From NCBI GenBank assembly GCA_021414185.1, contig JAIOOZ010000543.1, forward strand, positions 1 to 9,580: DNA of 9,580 nucleotides. Direction: 5' to 3'. The notes below the pieces were generated by a model that was not told the origin of the DNA, made no database searches, and saw only the letters and a program-made list of their open reading frames with translations. The position numbers were made by a program, and so were the translations under genes. This stretch comes from Betaproteobacteria bacterium. Its GTDB lineage: Bacteria; Pseudomonadota; Gammaproteobacteria; Burkholderiales; SG8-41. Positions 1-6,615 of this stretch are shown piece by piece (position 1 is the first letter of the stretch; each line of letters starts with the position of its first letter).

Positions 1-474
1 ATGGAATTGCTGATGACGTTGACCGGGACCAGGATGACCCATGTTCCTTACAAGGGCAGCGGGCCTGCCCTCGTTGACCTCATGGGCGGGCATATCGCGC
101 TTCTGTTCACCGTGCCGTCCTCCGTCGTGCAGCATATGAAATCGGGCAAGGTCAAGGCGCTTGCCATCACCTCCGCGCAACGTTCGGCAGTTGCTCCCGA
201 GTTGGCGACCATCAGTGAATCCGGCGTGCCGGGATTTGTATCCGAGACGTGGGCCGGCATGCTGGCTCCCGCCGGCGCGCCGATGACGGTCGTCGAGAAA
301 CTGGCTGGACAAACCGGACTCATCATCCGGCGTCCTGAAATCCGCGAACGTTTCCTGCAACTCGACATTGAGCCGGTCGGCAGCACCCCAGCAGTGTTTA
401 CACGGTTCATGCGCGACGAGGTCGTGAAGTGGGGCAAGGTAATCAAAGAAGCGAACGTGAAACCGGAGCAGTAA
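1..474 (+). CDS. Bug/TctC-family periplasmic solute receptor, C-terminal half (cut by the window edge)
   Basis: This is the C-terminal half of a Bug receptor, the periplasmic binding protein class of tripartite tricarboxylate transporters, which bind small carboxylates. The visible 157 residues open with the central family block: HVPYKGSG at residues 14-21, then PALVDLMGG. They continue through the usual ESGVPGF...W.G.LAPAGAP segment and end with an FTRFMRDEVVKWGKVIKEA tail, as full-length members do. The family is about 320 residues, so some 160 residues, including the signal peptide, lie before position 1. The ATG at position 1 is an internal methionine, not the start. The stop TAA at 472-474 lies 8 bp from the stop of the convergent ornithine cyclodeaminase-family gene. 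Ligand unknown. The family call is secure; whether the whole gene is intact cannot be judged. Confidence 0.9.
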   Translation: MELLMTLTGTRMTHVPYKGSGPALVDLMGGHIALLFTVPSSVVQHMKSGKVKALAITSAQRSAVAPELATISESGVPGFVSETWAGMLAPAGAPMTVVEKLAGQTGLIIRRPEIRERFLQLDIEPVGSTPAVFTRFMRDEVVKWGKVIKEANVKPEQ

Positions 475-482
475 CCACTCTA

Positions 483-1409
483 TCAATCAACACTCTCCCC
501 GCGGAGCTTGCGGTAGGCGGCGGCCGCAACCGCGATGTCTTCGAGCGCGATCCCGGCACTGTCGAAGAGCGTGATTTCGTCGACGGTCTGCCGGCCGCAA
601 GCCGCCCCGGTCACCAGTTCGCCCAAATCCGCGACCCGGTTCCAATCGAGCACGCCTGCCTCCGCTGCCTTGATTAAATTGCCGGCTTCATGACGCGCAT
701 GACTGCGTAACTCCACGACAATCCTGTCGCAGCGCGAAATTGCCGTGCTGTCGAATTCGCTGTGTCCCGCTCTTGAGGATCCCACTGCCGAGAGAAAACA
801 TCCTGCGCGAATCCAGTCGCCGGGAAATAGCGGATCCTTCGAGCGGGTCGCGGTGACGATGACATCTGCAGCGCGAACGGCGGGTTCGGCATCGCTGACA
901 ACAACGTTCAACCCGGTCTGCGCGGCAAGGCGGCTGGCAAATTCGACGCCATTGCTGCGGGCGATCACATGCACTTCAGTAACAGGCAACACTGCTGTCA
1001 AGGCGGATACATGAGCGGCCGCCTGCGGACCGCTGCCGAAAACCGCTAGTACCCTGGCATTCTGACGGGCGAGATAGGTCGAGGCGAGAGCCGAAGCGGC
1101 GGAAGTACGCAGCGTAGTGAGGTAACCGGCATCGAATGTCGCAAGAGGTTTGCCGCTGCGCATGGAAAATAACAGTACCACGAACCCATATCCGGCACTG
1201 GTATAGGTATAGACCTTCGCTCCACAGTAACCGCTGCCCGGCAGCATGGCGGCCATTGTGTTGAACATGGTGCCGCCGCTTTCGATGCGCATGCGCGGCT
1301 GCACCACGGCCTGTCCGCGCGCCAGTTCTCCGAACGCGGCAGACAGCGCCGCCATTGCCTCCCGGATATCCAGCAGCCCCTGCAAGCGGCTGTCCTCAAA
1401 GTGCTCCAT
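483..1409 (-). CDS. Ornithine cyclodeaminase / mu-crystallin family protein
   Basis: This 308-residue protein has the normal length and layout of the ornithine cyclodeaminase/mu-crystallin family. These are cytosolic NAD(P)-dependent enzymes that include ornithine cyclodeaminase, alanine dehydrogenase and ketimine (pyrroline-2-carboxylate) reductases. Seen in the sequence: the GAKVYTYT segment with a conserved-position lysine at 65, TLRTSAASALAS at 99-110 with Arg101, a Rossmann dinucleotide motif VFGSGPQAAAHV at 123-134, an EFD at 218-220 where the family keeps an acidic catalytic residue, and a C-terminal ITLFDSAGIALEDIAVA block at about 279-295. The ATG at 1409 is preceded by AAAGGA (1415-1420) with a 5-nt spacer, which fixes the start. 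The gene points against the Bug genes on both sides. The family call is firm, but which reaction it catalyses cannot be decided; a reductase of imino acids is as likely as true ornithine cyclodeaminase. Confidence 0.9.
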   Translation of the reverse strand: MEHFEDSRLQGLLDIREAMAALSAAFGELARGQAVVQPRMRIESGGTMFNTMAAMLPGSGYCGAKVYTYTSAGYGFVVLLFSMRSGKPLATFDAGYLTTLRTSAASALASTYLARQNARVLAVFGSGPQAAAHVSALTAVLPVTEVHVIARSNGVEFASRLAAQTGLNVVVSDAEPAVRAADVIVTATRSKDPLFPGDWIRAGCFLSAVGSSRAGHSEFDSTAISRCDRIVVELRSHARHEAGNLIKAAEAGVLDWNRVADLGELVTGAACGRQTVDEITLFDSAGIALEDIAVAAAAYRKLRGESVD

Positions 1410-1498
1410 GTCTTTCCTTTCAGAGTGCGAACCGTGACGCTGAATGCCGGCCCTTACATGCTATCCTTTCACAAAATCGCTTTAACGACAGCAACGAT
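1410..1498 (+). promoter_or_regulatory. Divergent intergenic region with a weak extended -10 candidate
   Basis: This 89-bp spacer separates the divergent starts of the ornithine cyclodeaminase-family gene and the second Bug gene, so it should hold promoters for both. On the plus strand TGCTATCCT (1459-1467) resembles an extended -10 element. The sequence 16-17 nt upstream (CTGAAT region) matches the -35 consensus at only about three positions. A transcript from it would start near 1474, about 25 nt before the Bug ATG. No Shine-Dalgarno sequence is visible before that ATG. On the minus strand I see no convincing promoter hexamers, only the ribosome site of the cyclodeaminase-family gene. No clear operator palindrome was found. 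Confidence 0.3.
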
Positions 1499-2497
1499 AT
1501 GACTGTGAATACTACATCGAACTTCCTGCCACGCCGCCTGATCACCGTGCTGCTCCTGATTTCCGCCGGCCTCGCGGCAGCACCCGCGGCCTTTGCCCAG
1601 GCTTGGCCTGCCAAACCCGTCCGCATCATCGTGCCATATGCGCCCGGCGGGACCATAGACATCACCGGACGTTTGATGATGGCCAAACTCTCCCAAGCCT
1701 GGGGCCAGCCCGTGATAATCGACAATCGCGCCGGCGCCGCCGGCACCATAGGCGCCAATATGGTGGCAAAGGCGGCGCCCGACGGTTATACGCTGCTGCT
1801 GTCCTCCGCATCCGAGCTGACGACCGCCCAGGCCATCATCAAGGACATGCCGTTCAACGCGCTGACCGATTTCACACCCATGGTGCTGGTTGCGCGCTCG
1901 CCATTCGTTCTGGTGGTGAATTCCCGCGTTCCCGCAAAAAGCCTCAAAGAGTTGATCGCACTGGCCAAACGCTATCCCGGCAAGCTCAACTACGGGACCT
2001 CGGGCACCGGTACCACTACCCACCTCGTCGCCGAGCTTTTCAATTCAGCCGCCAACGTCAAGACCACACATATACCTTACAAGGGCAGCGGCCTCATGAT
2101 GACCGACCTGCTGGGCGGCCAGGTAGATATGGCTTTTGACACCATAGCCACCACCAAACCGCACATCGATTCCGGGATACTGCGCGCGATCGGCGCCACC
2201 ATGGCCAAGCGGCCGCCGTCCGCTCCCGAAATCCCGACGTTCGACGAGCAGGGCCTGAAAGGTTTCGTCGGCGGGTCGTGGGTCGGCTTTCTCGGACCGG
2301 CCAATACGCCTGCGCCCATCGTTGCCCGCGTCCAGGCCGACGTCATTGCGATACTCAATGGCGGACTGGCGGAAGAGCTGGCACGCCGCGGGCTCGACCC
2401 TGCGGGCCTGACCGCTCCGCAGTTCGCGGACTTAATACGCACCGACCACGCCAAATTCACCGCGGTTGCCCAGCGCGCCGGCGTCAAACCTGAATAG
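1499..2497 (+). CDS. Bug/TctC-family periplasmic solute receptor
   Basis: A full-length (332-residue) Bug receptor. From the ATG at 1499 the protein begins with a basic n-region (PRR at 11-13), a hydrophobic core and a likely signal peptidase I site after AFA (about residue 33), followed by QAWPAKPVRIIVPYAPGG, the typical mature start. The first ligand loop is PYAPGGTIDITGR at 46-58 with Asp54; the second conserved block is IIDNRAGAAGTIGA at 73-86; the central block is HIPYKGSG at 191-198. Longer in-frame starts upstream (TTG at 1355) would bury the signal peptide and overlap the divergent gene, so ATG 1499 is preferred even though no Shine-Dalgarno sequence precedes it. It is the first gene of a plus-strand unit, 3 bp ahead of the amidohydrolase, which suggests that the receptor delivers a substrate or relative of it to that enzyme. 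The ligand is unknown. Confidence 0.92.
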   Translation: MTVNTTSNFLPRRLITVLLLISAGLAAAPAAFAQAWPAKPVRIIVPYAPGGTIDITGRLMMAKLSQAWGQPVIIDNRAGAAGTIGANMVAKAAPDGYTLLLSSASELTTAQAIIKDMPFNALTDFTPMVLVARSPFVLVVNSRVPAKSLKELIALAKRYPGKLNYGTSGTGTTTHLVAELFNSAANVKTTHIPYKGSGLMMTDLLGGQVDMAFDTIATTKPHIDSGILRAIGATMAKRPPSAPEIPTFDEQGLKGFVGGSWVGFLGPANTPAPIVARVQADVIAILNGGLAEELARRGLDPAGLTAPQFADLIRTDHAKFTAVAQRAGVKPE

Positions 2498-2500
2498 CGT

Positions 2501-3565
2501 ATGGAGCTGGCGCAGAATAATCCTGCTTTCAAGACCAACAACGTTCGCACGCTGGGCGAACTCAGGGTTTGGCACGCAGGTGGCGCGCGAGAAGCGATAC
2601 TCGAACCCGCACTGCCTATCGTAGACCCGCACCACCACCTGCGCGACACAGCGCATGGCCGCTACCTGCTGCCGGAGCTCGCTGCCGACCTCGCGAGCGG
2701 ACACAACATACGCGCTACGGTCTTTATCGACTCGCAGACGGGGCACCGCACCGATGGCCCCGCCCTGCTGCGACCGGTCGGCGAAACCGAGTTCGTAATG
2801 CAGAGCCTTGCTGCAGCCACGCCGAACATCAGCCGCTGGCAGCCTTGCGCCGGAATAGTCGGCACGCTCGACCTGACTTTTGGCGCGGAAGTCCGCGCAG
2901 GACTCGAAGCGCACATCGCAGCGGGCGGCGGCCGCTTTCGCGGCATCCGCGATCCACTGATGTGGGATGGCAGCGATATCAATTACGGCGTGCGCCGGCC
3001 ACCGCCGGATCGCATTACCGACCCGCGCTTTCGCGCCGGCTTTGCCCAATTGGCGCCACTGAACATGACTTTCGACGCTTGGCTATTTCATCACCAGCTG
3101 CCGCAACTCACGGACCTCGCCCGCAGCTTCCCCGATACCACCATCATCCTCAATCACATCGGCGCACCGCTCGGTGTTGGGCCATATGCGAATCGCCGCG
3201 AAGAAATATTTGTGACCTGGCGCAAGTCCCTGGTCAAATTGTCCGGCTGCCCGAATGTCGTGGTGAAACTAGGCGGGCTCGGCATGCTGTTTTTCGGATT
3301 CGGCTTTTACCTGCGCGATACGCCGCCGTCCTCCGATGAACTTGCCACAGCATGGCGCCCATACATCGAAACCTGCATCGAAGCCTTCGGCCCCGGGCGC
3401 TGCATGTTCGAAAGCAATTTCCCGGTCGACGTGCAGACCTGCAGCTACGCCACGCTCTGGAATACCTTCAAGCGTATCGCAGCAGCATATTCAGCCGCGG
3501 AAAAAACGGCGATGTTTTCCGGCGCCGCAAACCGGATTTATCGCCTCGGACTGACGCCGACGTAG
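2501..3565 (+). CDS. Amidohydrolase family protein (Amidohydro_2 / COG3618 TIM-barrel hydrolase)
   Basis: This 354-residue cytosolic protein looks like an Amidohydro_2 (COG3618) TIM-barrel hydrolase, the group that contains 2-pyrone-4,6-dicarboxylate lactonase and L-fuconolactonase. Visible landmarks in order: the strand-1 motif IVDPHHHLRD at 40-49 (HxH within HHH), FRGIRDPLMWD at 146-156, DAWLFHHQLPQLTDLARSFP at 192-211 followed by ILNHIGAP at 216-223, and CMFESNFPVD at 301-310 with the late-barrel Asp. All key His/Asp positions of the family seem present. There is no signal peptide. The ATG at 2501 lies 3 bp after the TAG of the Bug gene and lacks a visible Shine-Dalgarno sequence, so translation is probably coupled. 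Its likely job is hydrolysis of a lactone or similar ring in a carboxylate breakdown route, acting before the acyl-CoA enzyme that follows. The exact substrate cannot be inferred. Confidence 0.88.
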   Translation: MELAQNNPAFKTNNVRTLGELRVWHAGGAREAILEPALPIVDPHHHLRDTAHGRYLLPELAADLASGHNIRATVFIDSQTGHRTDGPALLRPVGETEFVMQSLAAATPNISRWQPCAGIVGTLDLTFGAEVRAGLEAHIAAGGGRFRGIRDPLMWDGSDINYGVRRPPPDRITDPRFRAGFAQLAPLNMTFDAWLFHHQLPQLTDLARSFPDTTIILNHIGAPLGVGPYANRREEIFVTWRKSLVKLSGCPNVVVKLGGLGMLFFGFGFYLRDTPPSSDELATAWRPYIETCIEAFGPGRCMFESNFPVDVQTCSYATLWNTFKRIAAAYSAAEKTAMFSGAANRIYRLGLTPT

Positions 3566-3642
3566 AACCCGCAGTCACGCCGCCAGCCGTACAATAGATT
3601 GCCCGCAATAACCGCTAATCCCGCAAGTCACAATCCAAACCA

Positions 3643-3650
3643 AAGGAGAG
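3643..3650 (+). promoter_or_regulatory. Shine-Dalgarno site fixing the start of the crotonase gene
   Basis: AAGGAGAG sits 5 nt before the ATG at 3656. It is the strongest ribosome binding site seen in the window. It rules out the longer in-frame reading from 3599, which would add 19 residues unlike the family N-terminus. Confidence 0.8.
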
Positions 3651-3655
3651 CAACA

Positions 3656-4489
3656 ATGTCCGACGGACTGATTCAGTACGAAGTCAAAAAGAAGATCGCG
3701 ACCATCACGATGGACCGGCCGAAAAAATATAACGCGCTGATCCCGACCATGATCATAGACCTGTGCGATGCGCTGGAACGAGCGCGCCAGGACCACGGCG
3801 TGCGTGCCATCGTGCTGCGCGGCGCCGGCGGCAATTTCTGCGCAGGTGACGATCTGCATCCGGAGGAACGTTTCAAATACGGCGATCCCGACCTGCACAC
3901 GCGCATGAAGACCGGCTATCCGCGCCTGGTGGTCGAAATCATGAATTTGCGCAAACCTGTTGTTGCCATGGTCGAAGGGTACGCGGTGGGCGCTGGGTTC
4001 GACATCGCGCTGGCATGCGATTTCCGCATGGCTTCAAAAGGCGCAAGGTTGGCCTCGATCTACGTCAAGCGCGGCATGGGCGGTGGATGTGCTTACCTGT
4101 TGCCCCGCTACGTCGGCATGGGCAAAGCGACCGAAATGCTGCTGCTCGGCGACTTTATCGACATCGACGAAGCGCAGCGCCTGACTTTGGTGACCAAGGT
4201 CTACGCGGACACCGAACTCGAGGCGAAAACTTATGAATTCGCCGCCAAGCTGGCAAAAGGCCCGACTGCTGCGATAGGCGCGATCAAGAACGCCCGCAAT
4301 CAGGGCCTCGGCTGTGATCCGGTCAAAGGCATTGAGCATCAGATCCTGTGCAACGTCGAACTGATGTTCCACAAGGACGCCCGCGAAGGCCCGCGCGCTT
4401 TCCTCGAAAAACGCGAGCCCAACTTTACGGCGGAATGGATAGACCTGCAGTACGACACCTTCGTGCCGTACGACGTCTCGAAAAAATAA
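3656..4489 (+). CDS. Enoyl-CoA hydratase/isomerase (crotonase) family protein with unusual active site
   Basis: A 277-residue crotonase-fold protein, expected to act in the cytosol on an acyl-CoA thioester. The N-terminus MSDGLIQYEVKKKIATITMD and RPKKYNAL (21-28) match the family. FCAGDDL at 61-67 and VEGYAVGAGFDIALACDF at 107-124 supply the two backbone-NH segments of the oxyanion hole, and RGMGGGCAYLLPRYVG at 139-154 follows. By eye alignment with rat mitochondrial enoyl-CoA hydratase, the position of Glu144 holds Asp116 and that of Glu164 holds Ser134, so standard hydration of a 2-enoyl-CoA is doubtful. Crotonase relatives with altered residues act as hydrolases, decarboxylases, isomerases or ring-cleaving enzymes. 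It is the last gene of the Bug-amidohydrolase unit, 90 bp after the amidohydrolase. The fold assignment is firm; the reaction is open. Confidence 0.9.
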   Translation: MSDGLIQYEVKKKIATITMDRPKKYNALIPTMIIDLCDALERARQDHGVRAIVLRGAGGNFCAGDDLHPEERFKYGDPDLHTRMKTGYPRLVVEIMNLRKPVVAMVEGYAVGAGFDIALACDFRMASKGARLASIYVKRGMGGGCAYLLPRYVGMGKATEMLLLGDFIDIDEAQRLTLVTKVYADTELEAKTYEFAAKLAKGPTAAIGAIKNARNQGLGCDPVKGIEHQILCNVELMFHKDAREGPRAFLEKREPNFTAEWIDLQYDTFVPYDVSKK

Positions 4490-4492
4490 CGC

Positions 4493-5467
4493 TCAGTCGA
4501 CCTTGATGCCGACGGTCTTGATGAGCTGCGACCAGCGCGCCGCTTCGGACTTCAGAAAAGCAGTGAACTCCTCGGGCGTGCCGGTGCCCGGGGTTACCAG
4601 CGCATCGTCGAACCGGCTCCTGACTTCAGGCGCCTGAACCGCAGCGACGATTTCTTTATTGAGACGGGCGACAATGGCTTTAGGCGTCCCGGCGGGCGCG
4701 AGGATTCCATACCAGCCGCCGACGCGAAAGTCGGCGACGCCGGATTCTTCGAACGTAGGCACCTCGGAAACGATGGCGGCCCTTTTTGCCGACGAAATCG
4801 CGAGCGCGCGCACCCTGCCCGCGGTAACGAGTGGTATGGCGGCGGCCACCGGCGAGAATATGCACTGAGTCTGCCCGCCGACCAGGTCAGCGAGCGCGGG
4901 CCCGGTGCCTTTATATGGAACGTGCGTAAACCTGGTGCCCGTGCGCAGCTGAAAAAATTCGCCTGCGATATGGCTGGTAGAGCCGGTGCCGCCTGAACCC
5001 ATGACGATTTTTCCCGCCTGGCTTTTGGCGGCGGCGATGAATTCGGTGAGTGTCTGCATGGGAACCGACGGATGCACGATCAGTATGATGGGCGCGCTGC
5101 CCAGCGCCGTGATCGGCGCAAAATCCTTGATCGGATCGTATTGGGCGGTCGAGTAGACGAACGGATTGGTCGCGTGCGCCATGTCGGCGAGGATCACGGT
5201 GTAGCCGTCGGGCGTGGCGGCGGCGACCAGCTTCGTCCCGATGATTCCATTCGCGCCCGGCCGGTTGTCGACCAGCACGGTCTTGCCGAGGGTTTCCGTG
5301 AGCCGTTTTCCCAGCACGCGGGCAAAAAGGTCGTTGCCGCCTCCCGGCGCATAAGCGACGACGATGCGGATCGGCCGGCTTGGAAACTCTTCGGCGGCGC
5401 GCAAAGGTATTGCCGCAAACGTCAGGCAAAATGCAATCGACACCCACAACGCATTTCTTACCGCCAT
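4493..5467 (-). CDS. Bug/TctC-family periplasmic solute receptor
   Basis: A 324-residue Bug receptor counted from the ATG at 5467. A short hydrophobic signal peptide (VRNALWVSIAFCLTFAA) is followed by a probable cleavage site after RAA and a mature start EEFPSRPIRIVVAYAPGG. Ligand-pocket landmarks are PGGGNDLFAR at 41-50 with Asp46, VDNRPGANGIIG at 66-77 and HVPYKGTG at 182-189, followed by PALADLVGG. All are close to the family consensus. Two ATGs are available, at 5473 and 5467; the purine-rich AAGGGG directly abuts the first and is 6 nt from the second, so the second is chosen (the first would add only Met-Ala). It is the last gene of the minus-strand unit, immediately after the CapA-like gene, and ends 3 bp from the convergent crotonase gene. 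Ligand unknown. Confidence 0.92.
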   Translation of the reverse strand: MAVRNALWVSIAFCLTFAAIPLRAAEEFPSRPIRIVVAYAPGGGNDLFARVLGKRLTETLGKTVLVDNRPGANGIIGTKLVAAATPDGYTVILADMAHATNPFVYSTAQYDPIKDFAPITALGSAPIILIVHPSVPMQTLTEFIAAAKSQAGKIVMGSGGTGSTSHIAGEFFQLRTGTRFTHVPYKGTGPALADLVGGQTQCIFSPVAAAIPLVTAGRVRALAISSAKRAAIVSEVPTFEESGVADFRVGGWYGILAPAGTPKAIVARLNKEIVAAVQAPEVRSRFDDALVTPGTGTPEEFTAFLKSEAARWSQLIKTVGIKVD

Positions 5468-5473
5468 TGCCAT

Positions 5474-5481
5474 CCCCTTTT
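5474..5481 (-). promoter_or_regulatory. Shine-Dalgarno site deciding between two start codons of the Bug gene
   Basis: On the minus strand AAAAGGGG touches the ATG at 5473 with no spacer but is 6 nt from the next in-frame ATG at 5467. The spacing favours 5467 as the start. It lies in the short gap after the CapA-like gene's TAG stop (5492-5494). Confidence 0.6.
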
Positions 5482-5491
5482 CGTTGCGCGG

Positions 5492-6598
5492 CTAACCGCC
5501 CGTAATCACGACCTCATCGCCTTTAACCGTAAACTTGTGGTCGAAATCTTCCGACGCCCAGTCCATATAGCTTACCGCCTCGTCGAAGCGCGCGTCGCCG
5601 GGGCGCAGGATTTCGGGCCGCAACTGCTTGTCGACCAGCGCGGGCAGAAATGACACGCTCCTGGCGCCTTGCGGCGTCAGCACGGCTTTGGCGATCAGCG
5701 TGCGCTTGGAATCCTTGCCGTAAGCGAGACGCGGATAGTCCGGGTCGAGTTCTACGCCATGGTTTTTGACGAACGCCGCCGCGTTCGCCGGCGTTCTTTC
5801 GTTGCGCGACATGATGAAATTGCCGAGACTGTAGAAGCACACCTTGCCATCGTGCACGCCTATCCCCTTGGGGACGTGCGGATGGTGACCGAGAATAATA
5901 TCGGCGCCCGCGGCAAAAGCAGAATTGGCGACGGCAGGTTGATACTGCGCTATCGTTTTAGGAATGAAATGCAGGCCCCAATGCAGCGACAGTACGACAC
6001 AATCCGCCGACTGCTTCGCCGCCTTGATGTCGGCCACCATGTCTGCGAGATCGTCTTCGTAAGGAATGGTCACGACCCTGGGCGCGATGCCGGGCTGGTG
6101 CTCGACGGCTTCGTAATAAGTGTGGATGCGCAATGGCGCAATGCCCGGCTTGTTCGGGCCTGCCGCGAATCCTTCGTTCAATATCGAGCAGTACGAAAGT
6201 ATCGCCACGCGCAAACCGTTGCGCGTGATGACGACCGGGCGACGCGCTTCCGCCAGATTGCGTCCGCCGCCGACAGTCTGAATTCCTCTCTTCTGCAGGT
6301 TTTCGATAGTGTCGAGAAAAGCTTCTTCGCCCCAATCCAGCGCGTGATTGCCCGCGACCGACACGACGTCGAAACCGCAGTCGCTGAAAACATCCGCCAT
6401 GTGCGGTTTGAGACGCGCATTGGGGATTTCGGCATGCACCTGCAGAGAACCCCGTTCCGAGTAAAGTCGCTCTGCCTGCGCGAACCTGATGTCAGCGGTC
6501 GCCAGCACCGGTTTCGCGAGCGTGCCATAGGCTTCCATGGGATCGTGCATCGGGCCCATGTCGCCGACCCCCATCAGCACAACGGATTTTTCAGCCAT
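5492..6598 (-). CDS. CapA-family protein (PGA_cap, metallophosphoesterase-like fold)
   Basis: This 368-residue protein belongs to the CapA/PGA_cap family, named for poly-gamma-glutamate capsule protein CapA but found in many non-capsule contexts; the fold is that of calcineurin-like metallophosphoesterases. Signature segments are visible in order: VGDMGP at 11-16 with Asp13, VAGNHALDWG at 81-90 (Asn84, His85), LSLHWGLHF at 203-211 (His206), ILGHHPHVPKGI at 235-246 (His238, His239, His241) and YSLGNFI at 256-262. These His/Asp/Asn residues match the metal ligands of the fold. Unlike classical CapA, there is no N-terminal membrane anchor or signal peptide, so it should be cytosolic. The ATG at 6598 follows AGGA (6611-6614) at a rather long 12 nt. 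It lies 17 bp after one Bug gene and about 24 bp before another, so it is almost surely co-transcribed with them. Substrate unknown; capsule synthesis is unlikely because no capB or capC is nearby. Confidence 0.9.
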   Translation of the reverse strand: MAEKSVVLMGVGDMGPMHDPMEAYGTLAKPVLATADIRFAQAERLYSERGSLQVHAEIPNARLKPHMADVFSDCGFDVVSVAGNHALDWGEEAFLDTIENLQKRGIQTVGGGRNLAEARRPVVITRNGLRVAILSYCSILNEGFAAGPNKPGIAPLRIHTYYEAVEHQPGIAPRVVTIPYEDDLADMVADIKAAKQSADCVVLSLHWGLHFIPKTIAQYQPAVANSAFAAGADIILGHHPHVPKGIGVHDGKVCFYSLGNFIMSRNERTPANAAAFVKNHGVELDPDYPRLAYGKDSKRTLIAKAVLTPQGARSVSFLPALVDKQLRPEILRPGDARFDEAVSYMDWASEDFDHKFTVKGDEVVITGG

Positions 6599-6615
6599 GA
6601 TGTTTTGCTATCCTG

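Noticed and set aside
46..62. A 17-nt exact repeat shared with 2075-2091 (CCTTACAAGGGCAGCGG)
   Set aside because: It encodes the conserved PYKGSG motif in two Bug paralogues. Shared protein constraint and codon preference explain it, and no repeat structure surrounds it.
1440..1470. Dyad ATG...CAT around GCCGGC in the divergent spacer as a LysR-type operator
   Set aside because: The symmetric part is only three bases per arm, and no regulator gene is present to support it.
3590..3595. TACAAT before the crotonase gene as a possible internal promoter -10 element
   Set aside because: The sequence 16-18 nt upstream (ACCCGC region) does not resemble a -35 element and there is no extended -10. 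It is not enough to call a promoter.
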